This document shows, piece by piece, positions 55,632-64,000 of a DNA stretch of 64,000 bases. The position numbers were made by a program, and so were the translations under genes. The notes under the pieces were generated by a model, which ran no database searches, was not told the origin of the DNA, and worked only from the letters and a program-made list of their open reading frames with translations. The stretch spans positions 276,928-340,927 of the forward strand of contig NZ_FOMW01000003.1 in the NCBI RefSeq assembly GCF_900112755.1, in the 5' to 3' direction. Source of the DNA: Sulfitobacter brevis (GTDB taxonomy: Bacteria; Pseudomonadota; Alphaproteobacteria; Rhodobacterales; Rhodobacteraceae). Positions within the stretch are counted from its first letter, which is position 1. Each line of letters opens with the position of its first letter.

Positions 55632-56639
55632 ATGAATACGACAGTACTACTGGCGGGCAGCCTTGGCTTGTCCGGCTTGATCGCATCGGGTGCCACCGCG
55701 CAACAGACCGGCTTCACTTGGGATGGCAGTTTCGAGATTGGTATCGACAGCACTTTGCACGCGGATGACCCCACCACCGAGCTGACGGACACCTACGGCG
55801 CGCTCGACCTTGGATTTGAGGTCGCCTTGGGCGCACGGGCGACAATCTTCGGGGCACTCACGCTTGAATCAGTCTCTGATGCAGCGAAAACCCGCCATTT
55901 CGACGACCTTGGCTTCTACACAAGCGAGCTCGGCCTGCGGCTGGCTTTCGGTGACACCACGGTGTCCTTCGGCAAAATCAGCCCTGTCTTTGGTGTGGCA
56001 TGGGACGATGCGCCCGGCTTTTACGGCTCGTCCCTGGCTGGCGACTATGAACTGTCCGAGATGATCGGTGCCATGGTTGAGACGCCTCTGGCGGGCGGCG
56101 TCTTGTCCTTCGCCAGTTTCTACGCCGATGACACCTTCCTGAGCGACAGTGTCGGCAACAAACGCGGCCGCAACTCGGTCGCGGCGGGGGGCATTGCGAA
56201 CACGGGCAAACACGACAACTTCGCACTGCAATGGGCAGGCACTGCGGGCATGACGGAGTATTGGGCCGGTGTGCGGCATCTGTCAGCCGGTGTCGGCGAT
56301 GTCTCTGATGAAAACGGGGTCGTAGCGGGCCTGGCGCAGGACTTTGGCAACGGCTTTGACGGCTTGGTCGAACTCGCGCATTTCAACGGCGCGGCGGGCA
56401 CCTCTGCCAATGCGACCTATGTAACTGTCGGCGGCACCAACACCGTAGACCGCTGGGCCTTCTCTGCCACGTCCACAGCCATTGATCTATCGGATGGCGG
56501 CGCGGATACGATGATCGCTTTGGGCGCGGATTACACCTTTGCGAATGATGTCGAACTGAACCTCGGTCTGGCGCGCTTTGACGTCGGCGGGGATGCGTCG
56601 ACTGCCGTGGGCATCGCAGCGGTTATCCCGCTCGGCTGA
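55632..56639 (+). CDS. Outer-membrane porin-like beta-barrel
   Basis: A 335-residue protein with a signal peptide (cleavage near SGATA) and a mature part of alternating amphipathic strands with many glycines and aromatic girdle residues, the general look of an alphaproteobacterial general-porin family barrel. The C-terminus ends in VIPLG, not the usual terminal phenylalanine. It may allow the iron complex or related solute through the outer membrane. It stands between the first imelysin gene (66 bases) and the di-heme gene (81 bases). Confidence 0.78.
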   Translation: MNTTVLLAGSLGLSGLIASGATAQQTGFTWDGSFEIGIDSTLHADDPTTELTDTYGALDLGFEVALGARATIFGALTLESVSDAAKTRHFDDLGFYTSELGLRLAFGDTTVSFGKISPVFGVAWDDAPGFYGSSLAGDYELSEMIGAMVETPLAGGVLSFASFYADDTFLSDSVGNKRGRNSVAAGGIANTGKHDNFALQWAGTAGMTEYWAGVRHLSAGVGDVSDENGVVAGLAQDFGNGFDGLVELAHFNGAAGTSANATYVTVGGTNTVDRWAFSATSTAIDLSDGGADTMIALGADYTFANDVELNLGLARFDVGGDASTAVGIAAVIPLG

Positions 56640-56720
56640 AACTAAAGTCCTCGGGCATTTGCTTGTGCCTGAGGATCGCTTACATCGAAACCGAACCTCC
56701 CGAGCGGGAAAAGGCACACC

Positions 56721-58268
56721 ATGATCCGTGCAGAGCACCATAAGCTGACGATCTCTTGGAAAGTTGCCGCGGCCTTTCTGTGCCTAAGCAGCGCTGTCGT
56801 CGCTCAGACAACCGAGTTGCAAGACTTGCATCTGAACACGGTTCCCCGCACCGCAGCCGAAACGGCCCGCATCGCCACCGCAACTGCCCCCACAACGGAT
56901 TTCGATGCCGCCCAGAAGTTTGAAGAAAATTCTGGCGGTGCTGCGACCGTGCGGGCGGCCCCCGATGCTAATGCCTTTTCACAACCCTCGGGCAATATCA
57001 GCTTTGAAAACGAGCTGACCTTCAAGGTTGGCAATGGTCTTTTCCGCAAGCTTTGGGTCTCATCGCCCTCATCGACGCTTGCCTCCGATGGACTGGGTCC
57101 GCTGTATAACGCGCGGTCCTGCCAGCGTTGCCACCTGAAAGACGGGCGTGGGCATCCGCCCGAAAACCACGAGGACAATGCGATCTCGATGTTCCTGCGC
57201 GTCTCTATTCCGGGCAAACCTGAGGACGCGATCCCGCAGATCGAAGGCTATCTCGCGAGCCTGCCCGAGCCGGCATATGGTTCGCAGTTGCAGGATTTCA
57301 GTGTGGCAGGCCACAAGGCCGAGTACCGGCTGCAAATTGACTATACAGAGACTGCTATTACTCTTTCAGGCGGCGAAACTGCCAGCTTGCGGGTCCCGGA
57401 CTATACCGCTGCCGAACTGGGTTACGGCCCCCTGCATCCGCAGGCGATGATCAGCCCACGGGTGGCCCCACAGATGATCGGTCTTGGCTTGCTTGAGGCG
57501 ATCCCCGCAAAGGATATTCTGGCTTTGGCAGATCCTGATGATGCCGATAGCGATGGTATTTCGGGGCGTGCCAATATCGTCTGGTCGGTGGAATACGATC
57601 AACCCATGCTCGGGCGCTTTGGCCATAAGGCGGGCAACCCGACCATCCGCGAGCAATCCGCCTCTGCCTTTGTCGGGGATATTGGCATCTCGAACCCGCT
57701 GTTTCCTGCTGGAGCTGGCGAATGCACCGATCTGCAAGCCGATTGCATGGCCGCGCCTCATGGCGATAAAGACGTGCGTGCATTCGAGATTGATGCTGAA
57801 GGCCTGGACCTTGTTACCTTCTACAGCCGCAATCTTGGCGTGCCCGTCCGGCGCGATGTTGGCGATCCGCAGATTCTGCGCGGCAAGAAAGTGTTCTACG
57901 CCACCGGTTGCACCGCTTGCCATCAGCCTTCGTATGTGACCCATCGGCTTGTCGATCAGCCCGAACAAAGCTTTCAGCTGATCTGGCCCTATACGGATAT
58001 GTTGCTGCACGATATGGGCGCCGTGCTGGCCGACAACCGTCCCGAAGCCCGCGCCACCGGCAACGAATGGCGCACCCCGCCACTCTGGGGGATCGGGCTG
58101 ACGAAACAGGTATCAGGTCATACCTATTTTCTTCATGATGGCCGCGCGCGGTCGTTGTTAGAGGCTGTTTTGTGGCACGGTGGCGAGGCACGATCACAGC
58201 GCGATGCCGTGATTGACATGCCTCCCGAAGATCGCACGGCCCTGATCCGCTTTTTAGAAAGTCTTTGA
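56721..58268 (+). CDS. Di-heme c-type cytochrome (thiol oxidoreductase-like)
   Basis: A 515-residue exported protein with a signal peptide (to about AVVAQ) and two c-type heme motifs: CQRCH at 134-138 and CTACH at 397-401. It belongs to the di-heme oxidoreductase family (DUF1111), annotated as thiol oxidoreductase although the substrate is not known. The family is repeatedly found beside imelysin genes. A redox role in handling ferrous/ferric iron in the periplasm is an inference from context. It ends one base before the start of the second imelysin gene. Confidence 0.87.
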   Translation: MIRAEHHKLTISWKVAAAFLCLSSAVVAQTTELQDLHLNTVPRTAAETARIATATAPTTDFDAAQKFEENSGGAATVRAAPDANAFSQPSGNISFENELTFKVGNGLFRKLWVSSPSSTLASDGLGPLYNARSCQRCHLKDGRGHPPENHEDNAISMFLRVSIPGKPEDAIPQIEGYLASLPEPAYGSQLQDFSVAGHKAEYRLQIDYTETAITLSGGETASLRVPDYTAAELGYGPLHPQAMISPRVAPQMIGLGLLEAIPAKDILALADPDDADSDGISGRANIVWSVEYDQPMLGRFGHKAGNPTIREQSASAFVGDIGISNPLFPAGAGECTDLQADCMAAPHGDKDVRAFEIDAEGLDLVTFYSRNLGVPVRRDVGDPQILRGKKVFYATGCTACHQPSYVTHRLVDQPEQSFQLIWPYTDMLLHDMGAVLADNRPEARATGNEWRTPPLWGIGLTKQVSGHTYFLHDGRARSLLEAVLWHGGEARSQRDAVIDMPPEDRTALIRFLESL

Positions 58269-58269
58269 T

Positions 58270-59109
58270 ATGCGCCCCTTGATCCTTGCCCTTATCCTGA
58301 ACCTGCCCCTTCCGCTTGCCGCACAAGCGCCCGACCTGACAGCAGTTGTCGAGAACCATATTATCGATGGCTATCGCGCGTTAGAGACTACTTCTGCGCA
58401 GCTTTCCGAGACTGCGAAGACTGAATGGAGCGCCGACAGCCCCGCATTACGACAGGCCTATCATGCTGCATTTGACGCATGGGTCGGGGTGAGCCATCTG
58501 CGGTTCGGCCCTTCGGAACAAAACAACCGTGCCTTTGCGCTGGCCTACTGGCCTGACACGCGCAGCGCCATGCCCAAAGCGTTAGGCGCGTTGCTGAGCA
58601 ACCAAGACCCTGTGGTAGAGACACCTCAAAGCTTTGAAACTGTCTCGATTGCCGCGCGCGGGTTCTATGCGATGGAATATCTCTTGTTTGACCCGCAATT
58701 CAGCGGAACAGACGCACCTGACTATCACTGCGCGCTGGTCCAGGCCGTCGCACAGGACATCGCGGCCAATGCGCAGGCTATTCGCGCAGAGTGGCAGGAT
58801 GGGTATGGGGAGCTGATGATATCGGCGAACAACGACACTTACCGGAGCAGTGCCGAAGCTGCTCAACAGATTTTCACAGCGCTCACAACAGGGATGGAAT
58901 TTACTGCCGATACCCGCCTGGGTCGCCCGCTGGGGAGTTTCGAACGGCCCCGCCCGACCCGCGCTGAGGCCTACCGCTCCGAACGGTCCTTGCGGCATGT
59001 TGTGCTGTCGCTGGAGGCTACTCGAGAGTTGGCGGCAATGTTGTCGCAGCACGATCCTGACATCGACGAGACATATGCTGCTGCCCTGGCGACAGCAGAG
59101 ACCCTCTGA
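58270..59109 (+). CDS. Second imelysin-family protein, divergent motif
   Basis: A 279-residue exported imelysin relative with a signal peptide (ending PLAAQ). It is much shorter than the first copy. The imelysin G-x-H-x-x-E motif is changed to GFYAMEYLLFD, so the histidine is replaced by tyrosine while the glutamate remains. It is coupled to the di-heme gene with one base between. The paired short copy is a regular part of these cassettes; the divergent motif suggests loss of metal binding or a different role. Confidence 0.82.
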   Translation: MRPLILALILNLPLPLAAQAPDLTAVVENHIIDGYRALETTSAQLSETAKTEWSADSPALRQAYHAAFDAWVGVSHLRFGPSEQNNRAFALAYWPDTRSAMPKALGALLSNQDPVVETPQSFETVSIAARGFYAMEYLLFDPQFSGTDAPDYHCALVQAVAQDIAANAQAIRAEWQDGYGELMISANNDTYRSSAEAAQQIFTALTTGMEFTADTRLGRPLGSFERPRPTRAEAYRSERSLRHVVLSLEATRELAAMLSQHDPDIDETYAAALATAETL

Positions 59110-59262
59110 CGACCCCGCCTTTGCAGGTGTTTCAACCCCACAGGGCCGTGTTAGGGTCGAAGCGTTGCAGCAAAAAATAAATGCAATACGCGGCATCCTG
59201 GCTTCGAACCTTGGCCCGCGCCTTGGCGTTGCAGCGGGTTTCAATTCACTGGATGGCGACTG

Positions 59263-60528
59263 ATGGCAGACCGGCGGACGTTTTTGGCAGGGATGTTGGC
59301 TGCTGGGTTGTGGCCCAAGCCAACATGGGCAGATGCGGGCAATCCGGCGTTTCTGTCAGCAGGATTGCGGCAGGATGGTAAATACGTTCTCTGCGGCTTG
59401 GACACGCAGGGGCGGATCAGTTTCCAGATCGATCTGCCCGAACGCGGCCATGCCGCTGCCGGCCATCCAACCAAACCCGTTGCCGTGACCTTCGCCCGGC
59501 GCCCAGGGACCTTTGCGATCGTCGTAGACTGCGTGACAGGTGACAAACTGGCTGAACTTGATGCTCCTCAGGGCCGCCATTTCTATGGTCATGGTGTGTT
59601 CTCGCGCGAGGGTGACATCCTCTTCACCACCGAGAACGATTTCGAGACAGCGCGCGGGATGATCGGGGTTTGGGACGTGCCATCGGGTTACCAGCGGATC
59701 GGCGAATTCCCCTCTGGCGGCACTGGGCCGCACGACTTCAAGCTAACACCCGACGGGCAGCGTCTTATCGTCGCGAACGGCGGCATAGAGACACATCCGG
59801 ACTCGGGCCGCACCAAACTCAACATCCCGACGATGCGCCCCAACATAAGCGTATTGCGGATTGAAGGCTCCTTGGTGCGTAGCGTTACCCTCACCCCCGA
59901 GCTGCACAAGAACTCGCTGCGTCACCTCGCGATGGCAGCGGATGGAACCGTTGCTGTCGCAATGCAATGGCAGGGTGACATTACCGAACGCCCAGCTGTT
60001 CTGGGCCTTATGCCCCCCAAAGGTGAGATCGAGATTTTGCAGACCAGCGCGGCAGAGCGGCAGGCGATGCATGGCTACGCCGGAAGCATTGCGATTTCCG
60101 ATGTCGGGGGCGAAGTCGCGATCACCTCGCCGCAGGGCGGGGCTTGCCAGGTTTTCAGCGTTGCTACGAAACGGATGCTGCGCCAACGCCAGATGCCGGA
60201 TGTCTGCGGTGTTGCGGCCTCGGGCACGGGATTTCTGCTTACCAACGGTATGGGCACCGTCGCGCCAGAGGGTGCCGACCCCGCATCGCTCGCCACGCCG
60301 CATCCTGTACGCTGGGACAACCATCTGGTGCCACTAACGCGCCGCGGCTGCCCCCCGCCACTGCCATCTTTCGCCGCTTTTTCGCATGATCCAGCCGCCA
60401 AGCATCGCCAAGCCTTGACGGGCAGGCACACACGCGAAACTAAGGGGGATGGAAATAGCGCGGGCTCCCCTATGTTGAGCGGTGACGCGCTGCAGGCCTC
60501 GCCTGATCCACCTGTATATTCCCCCTGA
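59263..60528 (+). CDS. DUF1513 Tat-exported protein with C-terminal run-on
   Basis: A 421-residue protein. The N-terminus DRRTFLAGMLAAG is a twin-arginine signal. The mature part is a beta-propeller-like DUF1513 domain ending with VRWDNHLVPL at about residue 358, where the family normally stops. It continues for about 60 residues of low-complexity, proline- and histidine-rich sequence with no family match visible, ending at a TGA that abuts the RBS of the next gene. An out-of-frame TAA at 60335-60337 lies right at the natural end, which points to a frameshift or a lost stop. DUF1513 proteins accompany imelysins in iron-linked cassettes. Confidence 0.78.
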   Translation: MADRRTFLAGMLAAGLWPKPTWADAGNPAFLSAGLRQDGKYVLCGLDTQGRISFQIDLPERGHAAAGHPTKPVAVTFARRPGTFAIVVDCVTGDKLAELDAPQGRHFYGHGVFSREGDILFTTENDFETARGMIGVWDVPSGYQRIGEFPSGGTGPHDFKLTPDGQRLIVANGGIETHPDSGRTKLNIPTMRPNISVLRIEGSLVRSVTLTPELHKNSLRHLAMAADGTVAVAMQWQGDITERPAVLGLMPPKGEIEILQTSAAERQAMHGYAGSIAISDVGGEVAITSPQGGACQVFSVATKRMLRQRQMPDVCGVAASGTGFLLTNGMGTVAPEGADPASLATPHPVRWDNHLVPLTRRGCPPPLPSFAAFSHDPAAKHRQALTGRHTRETKGDGNSAGSPMLSGDALQASPDPPVYSP

Positions 60529-60538
60529 GGAGGATTTG

Positions 60539-62830
60539 ATGAAGTTCCGTTTTCCCATCATCATCATCGACGAAGATTTCCGTTCCGAAAATACCTCGGG
60601 CCTTGGCATCCGCGCCATGGCCGAGGCGATCGAGAAGGAAGGCTTTGAGGTGCTCGGCGTCACCGGCTATGGCGATCTGGCGCAATTTGCGCAGCAGCAA
60701 TCGCGGGCCAGCGCCTTTGTGCTCTCCATCGACGACGAGGAATTTACCCCCGGTCCCGATCTTGATCCGGCAGTGGTGAACCTGCGGAATTTCATCGAGG
60801 AAGTGCGCTGGAAGAACGCTGATGTGCCGATTTACATCTACGGTGAGACCAAAACCAGCCGCCACCTGCCCAACGATATCCTGCGTGAGCTGCACGGCTT
60901 TATTCACATGTTCGAGGACACGCCGGAATTTGTTGCGCGCCACATTATCCGTGAGGCGAAAAGCTATCTCGACGGAATCAAGCCGCCGTTCTTCAAGGCG
61001 TTGCTGGATTACGCCGAGGATGGCTCCTATTCATGGCACTGCCCCGGTCATTCTGGTGGTGTCGCGTTTTTAAAAAGCCCTGTCGGCCAGATGTACCACC
61101 AGTTCTATGGTGAAAACATGTTGCGCGCCGATGTCTGCAACTCGGTCGAAGAACTGGGCCAGTTGCTCGACCACAACGGTGCCATCGGCGCGTCCGAGCG
61201 GAACGCCGCGCGGATTTTCAACGCGGATCACTGCTTTTTCGTCACCAACGGCACCTCGACCAGCAACAAAATGGTTTGGCACCACACTGTCGCGCCCGGA
61301 GATGTAGTGGTGGTCGATCGTAACTGCCACAAGTCGATTCTGCACAGCATCATCATGACGGGGGCGATTCCGGTCTTCCTGAAACCGACGCGCAACCACT
61401 ATGGCATCATCGGCCCGATCCATCAGAGCGAGTTCGAGATTGAAACGATCCGTGAGAAAATCCGCGCCAACCCGCTGCTCTCGCACGTCGACGCCGACAC
61501 GGTGAAACCACGGATAATGACGCTCACGCAGTCAACCTACGACGGCGTGCTTTATAACACCGAAACCATCAAAGACATGCTCGATGGCTATGTCGAGAAT
61601 CTGCATTTCGACGAAGCATGGCTGCCGCACGCGGCCTTCCACCCGTTTTATGGCAGCTATCACGCGATGGGCCGCAAGCGCGAGCGTCCTGCCCATTCGG
61701 TGACCTATGCCACCCAGTCGATCCACAAATTGCTGGCAGGCATCAGCCAAGCCAGCCATGTGTTGGTCCAGGATTCCACCAGCACCAAGCTTGACCGGCA
61801 TTTGTTTAACGAAGCCTATCTGATGCATTCCTCCACCAGTCCCCAGTACAGTATTATCGCAAGTTGCGATGTGGCGGCAGCGATGATGGAGCCTCCCGGC
61901 GGCACGGCACTGGTTGAGGAAAGCATCACCGAGGCGCTCGATTTCCGCCGCGCGATGCGCAAGGTCGATGCGGAATACGGCGATGACGACTGGTGGTTCG
62001 AGGTCTGGGGGCCAGACGACATCGGTGAAGATGGTATCGGCGAGGCGAAGAACTGGATCCTGAAGCGCACCGATGAAGACGCAGTGCAAGCCTCGGACGG
62101 CGCGGAAGCGTGGCATGGCTTCGGCGATATGACCCGTGGCTTCAACATGCTTGACCCGATCAAGGCGACGCTGGTCACGCCCGGGCTGAATATGGACGGT
62201 CGTTTTGAGGAAACTGGCATTCCCGCCTCGATCCTGACCAAATACCTTGCCGAACATGGTGTGGTGGTTGAGAAAACTGGCCTTTATAGCCTGTTTATTA
62301 TGTTCACTATCGGCATCACCAAAGGTCGCTGGAATACGATGCTGTCGGCCTTGCAGCAGTTCAAAGACGACTATGACAAAAACCAGCCGATGTGGCGGGT
62401 AATGCCAGAGTTCATTGCCAAGCAACCGCGGTATGACAAAATGGGCCTGCGCGATCTGTGCCAGCATGTGCATTCGCTGTATGCGAAATATGATGTCGCG
62501 ATCCTGTCGACCGAAATGTACCTGAGTGATCTGACGCCCGCGATGAAGCCTGCTGACGCCTTCGCCCATATCGCGCAGCGGACGACCCAGCGGGTGCCGA
62601 TTGATGATCTTGTTGGCCGGATCACCACCAGCCTTGTGACCCCCTACCCACCCGGCATTCCACTGCTGATCCCCGGCGAGCAGTTCAACAGCAAGATCGT
62701 GGAATACCTCAAGTTCAACCGCGAGTTTGCGCAGCTTTGCCCTGGGTTCGAGACTGATATTCACGGGTTGGTGCAAGAGGTCGACCCCGACGGGGCCGTG
62801 CACTACTACGCCGATTGCGTCGCGCAATAG
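60539..62830 (+). CDS. Orn/Lys/Arg decarboxylase, class III
   Basis: A 763-residue PLP-dependent decarboxylase of the inducible AdiA/LdcI/SpeF family. An N-terminal response-regulator-like wing domain (residues 1-130) precedes the large aminotransferase-fold domain with HCPGHSGG, NGTSTSNK and the PLP-binding lysine in ATQSIHKLLAG. The C-terminal domain covers about 600-760. Its length is closest to AdiA (arginine), but the substrate among arginine, lysine and ornithine cannot be fixed. It would consume a proton and form agmatine, cadaverine or putrescine. A perfect GAGGAGG precedes the ATG. No antiporter gene is adjacent. Confidence 0.87.
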   Translation: MKFRFPIIIIDEDFRSENTSGLGIRAMAEAIEKEGFEVLGVTGYGDLAQFAQQQSRASAFVLSIDDEEFTPGPDLDPAVVNLRNFIEEVRWKNADVPIYIYGETKTSRHLPNDILRELHGFIHMFEDTPEFVARHIIREAKSYLDGIKPPFFKALLDYAEDGSYSWHCPGHSGGVAFLKSPVGQMYHQFYGENMLRADVCNSVEELGQLLDHNGAIGASERNAARIFNADHCFFVTNGTSTSNKMVWHHTVAPGDVVVVDRNCHKSILHSIIMTGAIPVFLKPTRNHYGIIGPIHQSEFEIETIREKIRANPLLSHVDADTVKPRIMTLTQSTYDGVLYNTETIKDMLDGYVENLHFDEAWLPHAAFHPFYGSYHAMGRKRERPAHSVTYATQSIHKLLAGISQASHVLVQDSTSTKLDRHLFNEAYLMHSSTSPQYSIIASCDVAAAMMEPPGGTALVEESITEALDFRRAMRKVDAEYGDDDWWFEVWGPDDIGEDGIGEAKNWILKRTDEDAVQASDGAEAWHGFGDMTRGFNMLDPIKATLVTPGLNMDGRFEETGIPASILTKYLAEHGVVVEKTGLYSLFIMFTIGITKGRWNTMLSALQQFKDDYDKNQPMWRVMPEFIAKQPRYDKMGLRDLCQHVHSLYAKYDVAILSTEMYLSDLTPAMKPADAFAHIAQRTTQRVPIDDLVGRITTSLVTPYPPGIPLLIPGEQFNSKIVEYLKFNREFAQLCPGFETDIHGLVQEVDPDGAVHYYADCVAQ

Positions 62831-62838
62831 CAGGACCG

Positions 62839-62873
62839 GAAACTGCCAGCCGCTCAGGAAGGCTGGCGGTTTC
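62839..62873 (+). terminator. Hairpin terminator after the decarboxylase
   Basis: A long stem, GAAACTGCCAGCC pairing with GGCTGGCGGTTTC with one interior wobble, has a nine-base loop and starts eight bases after the stop. A weak thymine stretch is on the 3' arm. Confidence 0.7.
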
Positions 62874-62912
62874 TACTGTGGAACAAGGGAAACCTGCATT
62901 TAACTGGAATGT

Positions 62913-62957
62913 TGGTGACCCCGACTGGATTCGAACCAGTAACCTGCCCCTTGGGAG
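62913..62957 (-). other. 3' half of a tRNA gene, probable attachment site
   Basis: Read on the minus strand, this segment ends in CGGGGTC-ACCA, preceded by a perfect T arm (ACTGG, loop TTCGAAT, CCAGT), a short variable loop and the 3' arm of an anticodon stem (GGGGC). Upstream on the minus strand the 5' arm, the D arm and the acceptor 5' strand (expected GACCCCG) are missing, and unrelated AT-rich DNA follows. The break is in or beside the anticodon loop, so the tRNA identity is not assigned. Such 3' tRNA remnants mark the distal end (attR-like) of elements that integrate into tRNA genes. Confidence 0.7.
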
Positions 62958-63257
62958 CGAGGAGTGGTAAAGTAAATAGCACTTAGTATCAGTAACTTGA
63001 AAATAGTTATTTGAATCTATTTTGTCCCTTAATGCGCACTTTTGGTATGTTTCGTTCCATTTCGTTCCGACCACGTGCCAAGCCGAGCGACCTAAGATAG
63101 CGCATGTTCCAGTAGGTTGGGATCGAATGGACGTGGTTCGCCTCGATGATTTCGTGCGTCGCGCCGAATGCCCAGCAGTGAGTATCGGTCCACGTCCGCC
63201 CGCCACGGAAAGTTCTATGGTAATCCTCCCGTATTTAACGGGGTGCCGCCGTAGAAC
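62958..63257. other. Non-coding or degraded DNA at the element edge
   Basis: The first 80 bases are AT-rich compared with the rest of the window. I find no recognisable gene. A 32-codon open frame on the minus strand (63007-63105) and a 102-codon frame on the plus strand (63022-63330) have no family resemblance that I can see and no good ribosome-binding site. The last part probably includes the terminal inverted repeat of the IS copy, which I could not place exactly. Confidence 0.5.
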
Positions 63258-64000
63258 TTACGCAGCCATTTTCAGCTTCATTGCGGGCGTGATGCCGCCG
63301 ATGCCCATGTTCGGGCGGTCGTTGTTATAAGTCCATAGCCACTGGGTGGCGAAGTGCTGAGCCTCCTCGATGCTGTTGATAATGTATTGGTCTAACCATT
63401 CGTGCCGGACGGTGCGGTTTTAGCGCTCGATGTATGCGTTCTGCTGAGGTTGACCGGGCTGGATGTGTGCCAAGGCGATGCCGTGCTCTTCAGCCCAATC
63501 CAGCAGTGCCTGACTGACATATTCCGGGCAGTTGTCCACACGTATGGTTTTGGGCTTGCCCCGCCATTCGATGATGTTGTTGAGGCTCCGGATGACCCGC
63601 TCTGCCGGTAGAGAAAAGTCCACCTCGATGCCCAAGCCTTCCCGGTTGAAGTCGTCCAGCACATTCAGCAACCGGAAGGCACGACCGTCCTCAAGCCGAT
63701 CTGCCATGAAGTCCATTGACCAGGTGATATTCGGAGCCTCAGGCACGGCCAAGGCATCCGGCACGTCACGCTTCAATCGCTTGCGTGGTTTGATTGTCAA
63801 CCGGCAGGGTATTGCGCAGCAATGTCCCGAGAGGGGCGCAGGTTCAGTTTCAGGGCACAGTAGATCCGATAGATCCTTTTGTGGTTCCAGGGATGCCCCT
63901 TCACGTTGCGCAGATGCAGGAAGCACAGACCAAAGCCCCATGTCTTACGGGCGTCGGTCAGGCCGACCAGAAGGTCAGCGATCAGCTCATTCTCATCGCT
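63258..64000 (-). pseudogene. IS3-family transposase (OrfB), decayed and cut by the window end
   Basis: An IS3-type integrase core is recognisable: [13 protein letters not shown] (first aspartate), [10 protein letters not shown] (second aspartate; the glycine of the usual DNGPEY is cysteine) and NAYIER (glutamate), then NRTVRHEWLDQYI and PNMGIGGITPAMKLKMAA at the C-terminus. Two lesions break it. An apparent insertion of about 41 bases at 63796-63836 changes frame within the NLR-IKPRKRL region. A nonsense TAA at 63420-63422 replaces the tyrosine codon of the usual ERYNRT. The 5' part, OrfA and the other end of the IS lie beyond the window. Confidence 0.82.

Noticed and set aside
61532..62827. 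431-residue open frame antisense to the decarboxylase
   Set aside because: Shadow frame; no domain and no ribosome-binding site.
62913..62990. A complete tRNA gene
   Set aside because: No D arm or acceptor 5' strand can be found; only the 3' half is present.
63022..63330. 102-residue plus-strand frame next to the IS remnant
   Set aside because: It runs antisense into the transposase C-terminus and resembles no family I know.

Overview
The window reads as chromosomal backbone of a marine alphaproteobacterium of the Rhodobacteraceae (Roseobacter group). This rests on gene content and style: GC-rich coding with tight 1-4 base operon overlaps, a rsfS-rlmH pair, a leuC-leuD-x-x-leuB order, glcDEF, a DUF1523 protein, and a DUF5928-type glycosyltransferase. 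The species cannot be named from sequence alone.

Layout. 1-5.7 kb: a FadH-like flavoenzyme, a ZntB-like ion transporter, a LysR regulator and a tungstate-type ABC permease/ATPase pair without its binding protein. 5.7-8.7 kb (minus): an operon of a CinA-like protein, a GNAT enzyme, an AhpD-like protein and an OmpA-domain protein. 8.7-14.2 kb: sfsA, map, a PLP aminotransferase, rsmD, a ferredoxin-reductase-like flavoprotein and a peroxiredoxin. 14.3-23.4 kb (minus): RidA, a phosphodiesterase, a FemAB-like protein, PhhB, MscS, an orphan type I secretion ABC/HlyD pair and PBP1A. 23.6-25.3 kb: glnK-amtB. 25.4-28.6 kb (minus): smpB, gst, sseA and an aromatic aminotransferase. 28.8-32.1 kb: an SGNH hydrolase, a sulfotransferase and a glycosyltransferase, possibly a surface-glycan decoration module. 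32.1-40.4 kb: an esterase with an RHH protein, small membrane proteins, a GAF histidine kinase, an alpha/beta hydrolase divergent from a succinate-semialdehyde dehydrogenase, an Hsp20 with a heat-shock-type promoter, and a trypsin-like protease. 40.4-44.6 kb (minus): glcDEF behind a palindromic operator candidate. 44.6-48.2 kb: DUF599, rlmH, rsfS (probable CTG start) and a large MscS channel. 48.5-53.9 kb: a leucine operon interrupted by a membrane protein and a nuclease-fold protein. 54.3-60.5 kb: an imelysin / porin / di-heme / imelysin / DUF1513 cassette of the kind linked to iron. 60.5-62.8 kb: a large amino acid decarboxylase.

The backbone ends at about 62.9 kb with the 3' half of a tRNA gene lacking its 5' half, followed by AT-rich non-coding DNA and a decayed IS3-family transposase that runs off the window. 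This looks like one edge of an integrated element whose body lies beyond the window.

I saw no CRISPR array, complete tRNA, rRNA or clear phage structural gene. The most unusual items are the tRNA-fragment boundary, the operator and promoter palindromes at glcD, glnK and the imelysin cassette, the CTG start of rsfS, the run-on C-terminus of the DUF1513 gene, and tandem hairpins after leuB. Most of the window is ordinary core genome.
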